A DNA stretch of 64,000 nt from Dinoroseobacter sp049800775 (GCF_049800775.1 NZ_JBNAFR010000015.1:1-64000); one strand, 5' to 3'; positions 1-9,602 are shown, numbered from the stretch's first letter. The notes: generated by a model not told the origin, from the sequence alone. Program-made: numbers and translations.

Positions 1-26
1 CGCAGGCCGATCCGGACGAATCTCAC
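1..26 (-). CDS. Start of a secreted-protein gene, cut by the left edge
   Basis: Only the first eight codons and part of a ninth are present. On the minus strand a GAGGAG ribosome site at 34-39 is followed, seven bases later, by GTG at 24-26 and then codons for M-R-F-V-R-I-G-L. A short basic stretch running into a hydrophobic one is what the start of a Sec signal peptide looks like. It lies 72 bases downstream of the CXXCW-protein gene, in the same direction, so it is probably the next gene of the xoxF operon. The product cannot be named from this fragment. A PQQ-associated ABC binding protein is one candidate, because such a gene at the right edge of the window lacks exactly its start. Confidence 0.45.
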
Positions 27-98
27 AATGTGTCTCCTCGAACCAGCGTAACACCTGACGGCAGGGTGAGGCGCGTCTTTTTGAGGGGAGGGGCCGGG

Positions 99-647
99 TC
101 AGTTGGCCTGAGGCTGTGGTTCTTCGGGTTTGATCCGCTCCAGCGGGTAGTCCCAGAGCATCCAGCCATCGCTGCCCTCAGGGAGCCAGTGGACCGCTGT
201 GTAACCCCATTCGATGGCGCGTTTTCCCGCGTTCCAGCTCATCCAGCAATCCTCGAGACAGAAGATCACCACCGGATGGCTCTTGTCCCCGCCCGTGGCC
301 CGGGCGAGGCCGTCGCGAAAATAGGCGGCCGTGATCTCGGCCACGGCGCCGTAGCCCACATTGGGCAGCCATAGGGCGCCGGGGATCGAGTTGCGCGGCT
401 TGTCGCGCCAGATCGTGCCCTCGGGCAGGTTCGCCGGTTTCGGGGCCTGGGGCATGACATCGATGAAGGCCGCCTCCCCCGATTTCCAAAGGGCATGGGC
501 GGCTTCGGGCCCGATCACCGTGGCCCCGCGCAAGGTTGCGGGCACCGGCGCGCGGTAATGATCCATCCGGTAGTCATCTGGCTCGGGCACCGTCTGCGCA
601 GTGGCCACCAGCGGCAACCACAGCAGAAGGGCGAGCGCCCGGATCAT
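99..647 (-). CDS. PQQ-dependent catabolism-associated CXXCW-type protein (rhodanese-like, secreted)
   Basis: A 182-residue protein with a signal peptide (about residues 1-17, ending V-A-T-A-Q). It has a rhodanese-like fold and a C-L-E-D-C-W-M-S-W-N segment around residue 130, the hallmark of the family named PQQ-dependent catabolism-associated CXXCW motif protein; the spacing actually seen here is C-x3-C-W. Members sit beside quinoprotein alcohol dehydrogenases and are thought to act in the periplasm, but no reaction is established. The ATG overlaps the xoxJ stop by four bases (ATGA), so the two genes are translationally coupled and belong to the xoxF operon. The family call is firm; the function is unknown. 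Confidence 0.85.
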   Translation of the reverse strand: MIRALALLLWLPLVATAQTVPEPDDYRMDHYRAPVPATLRGATVIGPEAAHALWKSGEAAFIDVMPQAPKPANLPEGTIWRDKPRNSIPGALWLPNVGYGAVAEITAAYFRDGLARATGGDKSHPVVIFCLEDCWMSWNAGKRAIEWGYTAVHWLPEGSDGWMLWDYPLERIKPEEPQPQAN

Positions 648-1489
648 TGCGGAGGCTCGATCACTTCTTTGCCCAGATCCGTCACCAATGGCACGCCCGC
701 GTCAAAGAGCACGGCGTTGATCTCGTCCTGATGGCGACGGATCAGGGAGTTGAGCTTGCGCTGCCAGACCTTCTCGCCTTGCCGTACGCCCATGGTGATC
801 CGGAAGAAAAGCCGCGGGGGCAGCGTCTCGCTTACAAGCGGGATGAGCTTGAGATCCGGGTGGTTCTGCTTGACCAACGGGCCGCCGATGGGCCCCCAGA
901 GGATCGCGGCGTCGATATCGCCCGCCTCCAGATCGTTGAGCATATCCGCCGCCGGGCTTTCGTGGCGGCGATCCACCACGAGGTTGTAGGCCTTGGCCTT
1001 GCCCACCAACCCGTTGCGCGCCAGATGGGCCGAGGGCGGTGTGCCTGCGATGATCCCGATCCGCCGCCCCTTGAGGGCCGGATCCTGCAGCGAGGTCACG
1101 CCCGCAAGGTCCCCACCGGCCGGCACGATCAGGGAATAGACCGAGGTGAAGTAATGGTTGGTGTTCAAAACCAGTTCATGACCCTGGGCATAGCCGATCA
1201 CCAGATCGCATTGCTTGGCCTTGAGCGTGTTGCGGATGAACCCCGTGGCCATGGGATACCACGTGTATTGGACCGGCAGCTCGAGCTTGGAGCCGATGAG
1301 CTCGGCCAGCGTGTTCTCGAACCCGTCCTCGGTCTTGGCGGACATGGGCAGGTTTGCCGGATCCGCACAGACCCGCAGAGCATTGGTCGAGACCAGATCC
1401 GAGGTCTGCGCCTCTGCCCCATCGGCCAGCGCGACCCCGATCACCAGGGTCGCGGCCAGGGTGCCAAGCGTCTTAGCCCATGCAGCCAT
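644..1489 (-). CDS. xoxJ: XoxJ, quinoprotein-dehydrogenase-associated periplasmic binding protein
   Basis: 281 residues with a Sec signal peptide (cleavage near A-E-A-Q) and the fold of a type 2 periplasmic solute-binding protein; the segment L-R-V-C-A-D-P-A-N-L-P-M is typical of MxaJ/XoxJ. These proteins are fused in gene order to PQQ methanol dehydrogenases and are believed to help activate or load the enzyme rather than to feed a transporter; no permease lies nearby. The ATG is inside the end of xoxG (17-base overlap) and the stop overlaps the next gene by four bases. The gene order xoxF-xoxG-xoxJ makes the name safe. Confidence 0.88.
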   Translation of the reverse strand: MAAWAKTLGTLAATLVIGVALADGAEAQTSDLVSTNALRVCADPANLPMSAKTEDGFENTLAELIGSKLELPVQYTWYPMATGFIRNTLKAKQCDLVIGYAQGHELVLNTNHYFTSVYSLIVPAGGDLAGVTSLQDPALKGRRIGIIAGTPPSAHLARNGLVGKAKAYNLVVDRRHESPAADMLNDLEAGDIDAAILWGPIGGPLVKQNHPDLKLIPLVSETLPPRLFFRITMGVRQGEKVWQRKLNSLIRRHQDEINAVLFDAGVPLVTDLGKEVIEPPQ

Positions 1490-2015
1490 TCTCTTCCTCG
1501 CGGATCAGGTCGCTCTTGGCTTCCTTTTTGGCGGGGCGGCCGCGCGGAACGGCATCCACGGCACGGGCCTTTAGATAGACGTAGATGTCGTCGAGGTAGC
1601 ACATGACGTTCTTGTTGTCGCCGAAATGGGGCATGACCGAGTTGCCAACCTGACGACCATTCACGACCACGTCGAAGAAGTCGTAATAACCCATGTTGAT
1701 GGCGGAATTCTTGATCTTGGGGGCGTAGCTCGACCCCTCTCCGTCGGGGCCGTGGCAGACATGGCACTCGGCGTGATAGCGGCGGAACCCGTTAAAGGTC
1801 AGCCAGTCCACGGTACCGTCCTCGGCGATGTTGTAGGTCGGGATGTCTTCTTCGGTGAAATACCGTCCATCCTCGGTGTAGGCGACCGGAATTTCCGGGT
1901 ACTCACCCGCCGGATCGACGTCCTGATCGGACCAGTTTGCCGCGTAAACAACGGTTGCGGTCAAGGCGGCCGCGACGGCTGCGGCGATCGCGAGGGGGGC
2001 TGCGGAGCGCATCAT
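1473..2015 (-). CDS. xoxG: XoxG, c-type cytochrome electron acceptor of XoxF
   Basis: 180 residues: a hydrophobic signal peptide (1-25), a single haem site C-H-V-C-H at residues 84-88 and a probable distal ligand Met in S-V-M-P-H near residue 128. Two more cysteines (139 and 178, the latter two residues before the C terminus) fit the four-cysteine subgroup called methanol metabolism-related c-type cytochrome. It would take electrons from PQQH2 in XoxF and pass them towards the terminal oxidase. The start is one of two adjacent ATGs (2015 or 2012) with an AAAGG ribosome site. It follows xoxF after an 87-base gap that contains a perfect hairpin (see 2051-2082). Confidence 0.88.
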   Translation of the reverse strand: MMRSAAPLAIAAAVAAALTATVVYAANWSDQDVDPAGEYPEIPVAYTEDGRYFTEEDIPTYNIAEDGTVDWLTFNGFRRYHAECHVCHGPDGEGSSYAPKIKNSAINMGYYDFFDVVVNGRQVGNSVMPHFGDNKNVMCYLDDIYVYLKARAVDAVPRGRPAKKEAKSDLIREEENGCMG

Positions 2016-2050
2016 TCTGCTGGCCTTTCAATAGCTAGGGGTTGGACCAC

Positions 2051-2082
2051 GGGGTTGGCGCATCGCGGGACGCGCCAACCCC
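2051..2082 (-). terminator. Intercistronic hairpin between xoxF and xoxG
   Basis: Perfect 11-bp inverted repeat GGGGTTGGCGC (2051-2061) / GCGCCAACCCC (2072-2082) with a 10-base loop. It lies between the xoxF stop and the xoxG start. No T run follows on the transcribed strand, so it looks more like an attenuator or an RNA 3'-end stabiliser than a full terminator. It could keep xoxF mRNA in excess over xoxG and xoxJ. Confidence 0.7.
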
Positions 2083-2102
2083 AGTCTCTTCACGAACCGG
2101 GC

Positions 2103-3905
2103 TTAGTTCGGGAGGGCGAACACGGTCAGCTGACCACCCAGAGCGGTGTAGTCGCTCAGCGCGGCATAGCCGCCAACAGCGCCCAGACCGTCATTGGGGT
2201 TGGTCAGGCCAGCCGCAAGGCCGATCCCGGCCCAGCCACCAACACCCGACAGGATGCCGATATACTGCCGACCGTCATGCTCATAGGTCATCACGTTGCC
2301 GATGATGCCGGACGGGGTCTTGAAGCGATAGAGCTCCTCGCCCGTGTCCGCGTGCACCGCCTTCAGGTGACCTTCGAGCGTGCCGTAGAACACCACGTCA
2401 CCCGCAGTGGCCAGAGCACCGGACCACACCGAGAACTTCTCGGGGATGGACCACTTGATCTCGCCATTGATGTTGTCCCAGGCGATGAAGTTGCCCATAC
2501 CGCCATGGCTGTCCGGCGCCGGATACATCGCGAGGGTCGCACCCACATAGGGCTGACCAGCGGTGTAGGACACGCGGAACGGCTCATAGTCCATGCAGAC
2601 GTGGTTGGTCGGGACGTAGAACATCTCGGTCTTGGGCGAGTAGGACGCAGGCTGCTGGTCCTTGGTGCCAAGAGCCGCCGGGCAGATGCCGGTGGAGTTC
2701 ACGTCTTCGCCGTTCTGCTCGGTGGAGTACTGGGCCACAACCGCCGGACGACCATAGGTCTCGGACTCGGGGTCCATGTCGACACCCGTGGTCCAGTTCA
2801 CAACCGGATCGAACTTCTCGGCGACGAGCAGCTCACCAGAGACGCGGTCCATGGTGTAGGCCAGACCGTTGCGGTCGAAGTGGGTCAGAAGCTTGCGCTC
2901 CTCGCCATCAATTTCCTGCTCCGTAAGGATCATTTCATTGACGCCGTCATAATCCCACTCGTCATGCGGGGTCATCTGGTAGAACCACTTGGCTTCACCG
3001 GTGTCGATGTCCCGCGCCATGACGGTCATGGACCAACGGTTGTCGCCCGGGCGCTGCGCCGGGTTCCAGGTCGAGGGGTTACCGGTTCCGTAGTAGAACA
3101 GGTTCTCGTCCATATCCGCGGAATACCAGCCCCAGGTGGTGCCGCCGCCGATCATCCACTGATCACCTTCCCAGGTGTTCGTACCGGAATCGACGCCAAC
3201 AGGCTTGCCCAGATGCGTGGTTTTTTCCGGATCAACAAGGATATCGCTGTCCGGTCCCATGGAATAGGCGCGCCATTCCTGCTCGCCGGTTTCCATGTTG
3301 TAGGCCGTCACGTGCCCACGCACACCGAACTCACCGCCCGAGATGCCGACGATGACCTTGTCTTTCACAGGCAGAACCGTTGCGGTGTTGGTCTCGCCAA
3401 TGGCGGGGTCGCCATTCTGCGCTTCCCAGAGCACGTCACCTGTATTAGCGTCGAGTGCGACGACCTTGGTGTCCGCCTGGTGCAGGAAGATCTTGCCATC
3501 CGCATAGGCCACACCACGGTTCACCGTGTCGCAGCACATCACCGGGATCACGTCCGGATCCTGCTTGGGCTCGTACTTCCAGATGATCTTGCCTTCATTG
3601 GCCAGATCGAGCGCGTAGACGATGTTCGGGAACGGCGTGTGCACGTACATCGTGTTGCCGATCACCAGCGGCGAACCCTCATGGCCCCGCAGCACACCGG
3701 TCGAGAATGTCCAGGCCACCTGCAGGTCGCCCACATTGTCAGCATTGATTTGGTCAAGCTCGGAATAGCGCTGGTTCTTGTAGTCGCCGGTCTGGATCGC
3801 CCATTGTTCCGAATTGTCCATTTGGGCGATCAGGTCGTCATTTGCATACGCAACCGAGGCGGCACAAAGAGCTATACCTGATGTTAGAAGCGAAAGCTTT
3901 CTCAT
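2103..3905 (-). CDS. xoxF: XoxF, lanthanide-dependent PQQ methanol dehydrogenase
   Basis: 600 residues, the usual length for an eight-bladed quinoprotein methanol dehydrogenase large subunit, with a signal peptide (about 1-22). The vicinal Cys-Cys that forms the disulfide ring next to PQQ is at residues 124-125. The catalytic segment H-D-E-W-D-Y-D carries the catalytic base Asp318 and a second Asp at 320; that extra Asp marks Ln-using XoxF against Ca-using MxaF, which has Ala there. Family alignment also points to Glu192 and Asn276 as metal ligands. Start chosen at ATG 3905, with GGGAGGAA just upstream, rather than the in-frame TTG one codon earlier. It oxidises methanol to formaldehyde (or formate) in the periplasm. 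No mxaI small subunit is present, as expected for XoxF. Confidence 0.96.
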   Translation of the reverse strand: MRKLSLLTSGIALCAASVAYANDDLIAQMDNSEQWAIQTGDYKNQRYSELDQINADNVGDLQVAWTFSTGVLRGHEGSPLVIGNTMYVHTPFPNIVYALDLANEGKIIWKYEPKQDPDVIPVMCCDTVNRGVAYADGKIFLHQADTKVVALDANTGDVLWEAQNGDPAIGETNTATVLPVKDKVIVGISGGEFGVRGHVTAYNMETGEQEWRAYSMGPDSDILVDPEKTTHLGKPVGVDSGTNTWEGDQWMIGGGTTWGWYSADMDENLFYYGTGNPSTWNPAQRPGDNRWSMTVMARDIDTGEAKWFYQMTPHDEWDYDGVNEMILTEQEIDGEERKLLTHFDRNGLAYTMDRVSGELLVAEKFDPVVNWTTGVDMDPESETYGRPAVVAQYSTEQNGEDVNSTGICPAALGTKDQQPASYSPKTEMFYVPTNHVCMDYEPFRVSYTAGQPYVGATLAMYPAPDSHGGMGNFIAWDNINGEIKWSIPEKFSVWSGALATAGDVVFYGTLEGHLKAVHADTGEELYRFKTPSGIIGNVMTYEHDGRQYIGILSGVGGWAGIGLAAGLTNPNDGLGAVGGYAALSDYTALGGQLTVFALPN

Positions 3906-3924
3906 CAATATTCCTCCCAGAAAA

Positions 3925-3940
3925 GCGGTGAAAACACCGC
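3925..3940 (-). terminator. Hairpin in the leader of xoxF
   Basis: GCGGTG (3925-3930), AAAA loop, CACCGC (3935-3940). Read on the minus strand it is a short GC stem followed by TTTT (3921-3924), the layout of a weak intrinsic terminator. It stands between the upstream cytochrome gene and the xoxF ribosome site. It could trim read-through from the flhA-fghA-cyc part of the operon or shield the 5' end of a processed xoxF transcript. Confidence 0.55.
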
Positions 3941-4032
3941 AAGAGTGATGGTCGCCCCCGATTTGGGCCGAGCATCTTGTCGTTCATTTCTTCGGGGCCA
4001 CGTTCCTCCTCGACCCCGCAGAAAGTCTTGCC

Positions 4033-4434
4033 TTAAATCCCGTCCGCCCCGAAGGAGGCGAGATAGGCAATCACGTTTTGGCGGTCCTCTTCTTTCCGCA
4101 GACCGGCAAAGGCCATCTTCGTGCCTTTTGCATAATCCTTGGGTTTGGTGAGAAACGCCTCGAGGTTTTCAACACTCCAGACGGTGCCGTCGGCATTCAG
4201 GCCGGCCAGCGCGTCCGAGTATTTGAAACCTTCAATCGAACCGACTGCGCGGTCGACCACGCCGTTGAGCACGGGTCCCGCGCGGTTCTTGGCATCGGCC
4301 CCCACCTGGTGGCAGGCCTTGCATTTGCGGAACACTTTTTCGCCTGCTGCCGCGTCTCCGGCGATGTGACCATCGGCCAGCGCGGCCATGGGCATCGTCA
4401 GAAGACAGGTCGCTGCGAGGAGGTTCCGGATCAT
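4033..4434 (-). CDS. Periplasmic class I cytochrome c (c2/c-553-like)
   Basis: 133 residues with a signal peptide (1-20, ending A-L-A-D), haem site C-K-A-C-H at 38-42 and a likely axial Met at about 107 (G-T-K-M-A-F). Length and motifs match small soluble class I cytochromes such as cytochrome c2. Its position between fghA and xoxF resembles cytochrome genes of Paracoccus methanol clusters, so it probably carries electrons from XoxG or XoxF to the oxidase. GGGAG lies seven bases upstream of ATG 4434. 19 bases separate it from fghA, same strand, one operon. Confidence 0.85.
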   Translation of the reverse strand: MIRNLLAATCLLTMPMAALADGHIAGDAAAGEKVFRKCKACHQVGADAKNRAGPVLNGVVDRAVGSIEGFKYSDALAGLNADGTVWSVENLEAFLTKPKDYAKGTKMAFAGLRKEEDRQNVIAYLASFGADGI

Positions 4435-4453
4435 AATCTCCCTTTCCGTTATG

Positions 4454-5281
4454 TCAGTTCAGGCGCGCGGCGTGCCATTCAACATGGTCGCCCGCAAAGG
4501 TGTTCACGAAAAAATAGGAATGGTCGTAGCCCGCCTGCATACGGACCTGACCGGGCTGGCGCCGGGCGGTCAGCGCCTCGGCCAGGGCCTCGGGCTTGAG
4601 CAGGTCGAGGAACTGGTCCGACGCGCCCTGATCCACCAGCAGGTCGCCCTTCCAGCCATGCTCCTTGAGCAGGATCGTGGAATCATGCTCGGACCAGGCT
4701 GCCTCGTCATTGCCGAGATAGGCGCTGAGCTGCTTGCGGCCCCAATCGGATTGAGTCGGATGGGCAATCGGCGCGAATGCCGAGAGCGAGGTGAACATGT
4801 CCGGATTGCGCAGCGCCATGGTGATCGCGCCATGCCCGCCCATGGAATGGCCGGTAATGCCGTGGCGGTCCTGCACGGGCAGGGTTTCGACCACGAGCCC
4901 GCGCAACTCCTGCAGGATGTAGTCATACATCTGGAAATGCGGCTTCCACGGGTCGCGGGTGGCATTCACATAGAACCCCGCCCCCTGCCCCAGATCATAG
5001 GCATCGTCATCCGCCACCCCCTCGCCCCGGGGCGAAGTGTCGGGAAAGACCACCGCGACGCCATGCTCTGCCGCGTGTTCCTGGAAGCCGCCTTTGACCA
5101 TGGCGTTTTCATGGGTACAGGTCAGCCCGGACAGATACCACAGCACCGGCACCGGCCCATCCGCCACCTGCGGCGGCAGATAGGCTGCGAAGGTCATGTC
5201 GCAGCCACAGGTGGCCGAGGCATGGGTGAAGACCTTCTGGGTCCCGCCGAAGCTCCGGTTTTCTGAAACCAGATCGACCAC
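4454..5281 (-). CDS. fghA: S-formylglutathione hydrolase
   Basis: 275 residues, alpha/beta hydrolase of the esterase D family. The nucleophile elbow G-H-S-M-G-G puts the catalytic Ser at 146, and the C-terminal Y-D-H-S-Y-F-F holds the catalytic His. It hydrolyses S-formylglutathione to formate and glutathione in the cytoplasm, the second step of glutathione-linked formaldehyde oxidation. The start is GTG 5281, three bases after the flhA stop, which implies coupled translation; the ribosome site is weak. Length and motifs are normal for the family. Confidence 0.94.
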   Translation of the reverse strand: MVDLVSENRSFGGTQKVFTHASATCGCDMTFAAYLPPQVADGPVPVLWYLSGLTCTHENAMVKGGFQEHAAEHGVAVVFPDTSPRGEGVADDDAYDLGQGAGFYVNATRDPWKPHFQMYDYILQELRGLVVETLPVQDRHGITGHSMGGHGAITMALRNPDMFTSLSAFAPIAHPTQSDWGRKQLSAYLGNDEAAWSEHDSTILLKEHGWKGDLLVDQGASDQFLDLLKPEALAEALTARRQPGQVRMQAGYDHSYFFVNTFAGDHVEWHAARLN

Positions 5282-5284
5282 GCC

Positions 5285-6397
<1,113 letters not shown>

Positions 6398-6563
6398 AAA
6401 TTGTCCTCCCACTGACCAGGGTGACGCATGCCACCATGGTCGTAGGATGACTATGGGCGGGCGAGGTTCAATCCATCAATTAAGACAATGGTGGGTATTC
6501 GGAAGATTGGACACGCGAAAGCCGGTTGGTCATACTGCGGGGACACCTGAGAAAGGATGTCCC

Positions 6564-7178
6564 ATGTTCAGACCTCTGGCGCTTTCCCTTGCACTTCTGG
6601 CCCCGTCCCTGCCCGCATTGGCGGCGGATTACTCGGATCCCACTTGGCCATGCGTCCAACGGAAAGTCGAAACGCTGTCCCCGGGGTTGATGTGGGCCTT
6701 TCCTCTGGACCCTGCTGCGGTGGCCCCGGACGAGGCCCGCGACCAAGATGTGCGCGAGCTGGCCGGATACCTGTCCCTGCGCCGGGTCCCCCTCGAAGAA
6801 CTGGAGCCTCGCGTCGCGGCTTTTGCCGAGACCTATGGCGGGGATCCCGAGGCGCTGGGGCTGGCGTTCTACACGGTGTTCGACACCCTGTCCAAGCGCC
6901 GCAGCCGGATCATCAACGGTATTGGGGACTTCTCGTTGAGCCAGATCGCGTTGGCCGAACAGATCGACGCGAACCGCGTCGCCATGGATGTGCAGATGGC
7001 CAAGGATGCGCCGGATTTCGACGCGGTGGACGCCCTGGAAGAGAAGATCGACTGGGACCAGATCATCTATACGGACCGCCAGCGCAACATCGCCTATCTA
7101 TGCGAGACCCCCACCCTGCTGGAACGGCGGCTCTTCGGGATTGCCCAGATGTTGCAGCGCGTGGCGGTGGTCGAGTAG
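6564..7178 (+). CDS. Secreted protein of unknown function next to the methanol operon
   Basis: 204 residues starting at ATG 6564 with GAAAGGA upstream; a signal peptide ends near A-L-A-A (residue 19). The mature part has two cysteines (in W-P-C-V-Q and Y-L-C-E-T), is mostly predicted helical and has no motif I can assign. The gene is divergent from flhA across a 166-base region that must hold both promoters, and convergent with the metallohydrolase gene, whose stop is six bases away. The neighbourhood suggests a periplasmic role in quinoprotein oxidation, but that is inference from position only. Confidence 0.75.
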   Translation: MFRPLALSLALLAPSLPALAADYSDPTWPCVQRKVETLSPGLMWAFPLDPAAVAPDEARDQDVRELAGYLSLRRVPLEELEPRVAAFAETYGGDPEALGLAFYTVFDTLSKRRSRIINGIGDFSLSQIALAEQIDANRVAMDVQMAKDAPDFDAVDALEEKIDWDQIIYTDRQRNIAYLCETPTLLERRLFGIAQMLQRVAVVE

Positions 7179-7184
7179 GGCCGC

Positions 7185-8225
7185 CTATTCCCATTCCAGC
7201 TCGGTAAAGGCGACGGTGGCGTTGCGCGGATTATACGCTTCAAAGAGCTGCCAATGGTCTTTTTCCTCGGCCGCGATCACCTCGACCGCATCGCCGAGCC
7301 GGGCGCCCTCATCCAGAGCCTGTCGCGTGTCCCGCTCGAGCACTGCGAGATAGCGGAGCATGTCCGCGGCCCCCACCGGCCAGTCGAGAAGCGGGCCGCC
7401 ATGACCCGGCACCACCCCGGTGACCTCGCGCTGCGCCAGCTCCGCCATGACCGCGCGCCAGCCCAGAAGACTGCCATCGAGCGCGGGCGTATGCTGATCA
7501 AAAACCAGATCCCCGGCAAAGAGCACGCCCGTGCCCTGATCCAGCACGGTCAGATCCGTCCCTGTATGGGAGGTCGGCCAGGTCTCGAGCCGGAGCACCC
7601 GCCCCCCCAGATCGATCTCGGCCCCGGACTCGACAAACTGGTCGAGCGTCGTAACTTTGGTCCCGAGCAAGGCCTCGGCCCCCATGAGCCGCCCAAGGCT
7701 CTCGAGATAGTTGGCCTGCCGGTTGATCAGGGCCCGGGGCAGGTCCGCGTGTCCGACGGCCAGCGCGCCAGCCTCGACGAAGACCGACGCGCCAAAGACA
7801 TGGTCAGGATGCATATGCGTCAGGATGATGTGGCTCACGGGTTTGTCGGTCACCGCCCGAATGGCGCGCCAGGTCCCCTCGCCCATCCAGCGGGCGGTGC
7901 CACTGTCGATCACGGCCACGCTGGTCTCGCCGACCACAAAGCCCAGGTTCGAGACATCCCCGCGATTCGTTGTGTCCGGTTCCGCAATCGCCCCGCGATG
8001 GACAAAGACCCCTGCCGCCACCTCGGTCATCTCGAGCGGCGGACCCACCGGCGCACATTCGGGCGCGCCCTTGGGCAGGAGCCCCGCGATGCCCAGATCG
8101 GGCGCGCGATCTTGCAATTGCCGGAGACAGGCCGCCTGGCTGGCGGCCTCGAACCCCGGCAGCAGATGGTCGCGGCACGGGCCCGCCTCAAGCGAAACAC
8201 AGAGGGTTACGATGGCTTCAAACAC
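7185..8225 (-). CDS. Quinoprotein relay system zinc metallohydrolase (SoxH-related, type 2)
   Basis: 346 residues. The metallo-beta-lactamase metal site is T-H-M-H-P-D-H at 136-142, with further ligands in S-H-T-G-T-D and P-G-H-G-G-P. An N-terminal extra region of about 60 residues has several cysteines (C9, C17, C33, C57). It matches the SoxH-like enzymes that co-occur with PQQ dehydrogenases and SoxYZ-like carriers. The best start is GTG 8225 with GGAGGA upstream; a longer in-frame start at 8255 lacks one. I see no clear Sec signal peptide. The substrate is not known; a thiol-bound intermediate on the SoxYZ-like carrier is the standard guess. Divergent from that carrier gene. Confidence 0.85.
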   Translation of the reverse strand: MFEAIVTLCVSLEAGPCRDHLLPGFEAASQAACLRQLQDRAPDLGIAGLLPKGAPECAPVGPPLEMTEVAAGVFVHRGAIAEPDTTNRGDVSNLGFVVGETSVAVIDSGTARWMGEGTWRAIRAVTDKPVSHIILTHMHPDHVFGASVFVEAGALAVGHADLPRALINRQANYLESLGRLMGAEALLGTKVTTLDQFVESGAEIDLGGRVLRLETWPTSHTGTDLTVLDQGTGVLFAGDLVFDQHTPALDGSLLGWRAVMAELAQREVTGVVPGHGGPLLDWPVGAADMLRYLAVLERDTRQALDEGARLGDAVEVIAAEEKDHWQLFEAYNPRNATVAFTELEWE

Positions 8226-8348
8226 GGGGGCTGTCCTCCTGCAGGGCGGATACACGCGATTGTGAAACCCGTCGCCTCCCGGGATCCTGTGTCATTTTGC
8301 GTATTTTTATGGCATAAGTGTCAAGTTTTCACCCGGGAGGAGAAGATT

Positions 8349-9161
8349 ATGGCCCCAAAACTGATTTGCGCTGCTGCCTTGGCGGCCCTGACCGCAGGAC
8401 CGGTCTGGGCGGGAGACGCTGTTCAGAATCCGTTGACCGCGAGCGCCACTTGGGAGGATCTGCGCGAGGATGTGCTGGGCGATGTGGCTCTGGCCTCGGC
8501 CGACGGGATCCTGTCCGTGGACGCGCCCTACCGCGCCCATGATGCCGCGACCGTGCCGATCCAACTGAAACAAACCGACCCGAACGCGCAAATTCGCGCG
8601 GCCACTGTGGTCGTGGACGAAAACCCTGCGCCGGTTGCGGGGGTCTTCACCTTTGGCGATGGCATGGGCGCGCTGGATTTCGAATTGCGGGTCCGGGTGG
8701 ATCAGTATTCCAATGTGCGCGTCATCGCCGAGACCGAGGACGGGTTCCACATGACGGGCCGCTATGTGAAAGCCTCGGGCGGGTGTTCGGCCCCGGCGAC
8801 CAAGGACGCGGCGGCAGCTCTGGCCAATATGGGCAAGATGAAGCTGAAATCCTTCGACAGCAGCGCTCAGATGTCCACGCCCCGGCGCGAGGCTCAGATC
8901 ATGGTGCGCCACCCGAACTATTCCGGCCTGCAGCGGGATCAGATCACACAGCTCTTCATCCCCGCCCATTTCATCGACCATCTGGAGGTCTGGCAGGGTG
9001 ACGAGCTCCTCTTCACCATGGATGGCGGCATCTCGATTGCCGAGAACCCGGTCTTCCGCTTTGGCTATAACGACAACGGGGCCGAGACCCTGACGGTCAA
9101 GGCGACAGATACCGATGGCAATAGCTTCGAATCCGTGCTCGCCAAGAGCGTGACCGGCTAG
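8349..9161 (+). CDS. Quinoprotein dehydrogenase-associated SoxYZ-like carrier protein
   Basis: 270 residues starting at ATG 8349 behind a strong GGGAGGAG ribosome site; signal peptide about 1-21. The first half resembles SoxY and contains a lone Cys in S-G-G-C-S-A near residue 145, in place of the C-terminal G-G-C-G-G swinging arm of true SoxY. The second half (about 175-268) resembles SoxZ. This SoxY-SoxZ fusion is a recognised family found with quinoprotein dehydrogenases, not with the thiosulfate-oxidising Sox operon, of which nothing else is present here. It probably carries a covalently bound intermediate in the periplasm for the metallohydrolase encoded next door. Confidence 0.86.
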   Translation: MAPKLICAAALAALTAGPVWAGDAVQNPLTASATWEDLREDVLGDVALASADGILSVDAPYRAHDAATVPIQLKQTDPNAQIRAATVVVDENPAPVAGVFTFGDGMGALDFELRVRVDQYSNVRVIAETEDGFHMTGRYVKASGGCSAPATKDAAAALANMGKMKLKSFDSSAQMSTPRREAQIMVRHPNYSGLQRDQITQLFIPAHFIDHLEVWQGDELLFTMDGGISIAENPVFRFGYNDNGAETLTVKATDTDGNSFESVLAKSVTG

Positions 9162-9182
9162 ACGCATACCGCGCCAAGGATC

Positions 9183-9217
9183 AGGCCGCCGCCTCGCTAT
9201 CGGGGCGGCGGCCTTTT
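9183..9217 (+). terminator. Rho-independent terminator after the SoxYZ-like gene
   Basis: AGGCCGCCGCC (9183-9193) pairs with GGCGGCGGCCT (9204-9214), and the right arm runs into TTTTT (9213-9217). This is a strong classical terminator 20 bases after the SoxYZ-like stop. It also separates that gene from the convergent minus-strand gene ending at 9234. Confidence 0.9.
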
Positions 9218-9233
9218 TCGTGACCCGTCAGGA

Positions 9234-9602
9234 TCAGAAGCAGATCACCTCGGCCTCGGCCTGGGCCCGGCGCAGATCCGCGACGATGTTCTCGGCCATG
9301 GCGGCGTTCTGGAAAAACGACATCCGTTCGCCACCGACCCGCCGCATCGAAAGAACCGTCTCTGCGGCGAGGTAATCCTCGTAGGACAGGATCGACGCGA
9401 TCTCGTCAATCGAGCAGGAGCAACGGTCCAGCATCTCGCGGGTTTGGCCATTGGTGACCATGCAGGCAAAGACATAATCCGCCCGCGCCGCGGTCGGGTA
9501 GTCGTTGAGCCGCTCGGCCACGCTCTCGGCCTGGACCAGCGCCGGAATCAAGGCGGGAATCAGGGCCGCGCTGGCCGCGGCGATCAGGGCGCGCGCCTTC
9601 AT
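9234..9602 (-). CDS. Small secreted cysteine-containing protein, unknown function
   Basis: 122 residues with a long hydrophobic signal peptide (about 1-25, ending V-Q-A-E). The mature part has four cysteines: one in V-F-A-C-M, a pair in D-R-C-S-C-S and one next to the C terminus (V-I-C-F). That suggests disulfide bonding in the periplasm. The ATG overlaps the stop of the upstream gene by four bases, so it is co-translated with the 220-residue protein and with the FIST/kinase operon. No known domain recognised. Confidence 0.75.
   Translation of the reverse strand: MKARALIAAASAALIPALIPALVQAESVAERLNDYPTAARADYVFACMVTNGQTREMLDRCSCSIDEIASILSYEDYLAAETVLSMRRVGGERMSFFQNAAMAENIVADLRRAQAEAEVICF

Noticed and set aside
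2103..3905. Calcium-type MxaF methanol dehydrogenase
   Set aside because: The Asp two residues after the catalytic Asp, the xoxG/xoxJ neighbours and the lack of a small-subunit gene all point to XoxF.
8349..9161. Thiosulfate-oxidising Sox system
   Set aside because: No soxA, soxX, soxB or soxCD; the carrier is a SoxY-SoxZ fusion with an internal Cys, a family tied to quinoproteins.
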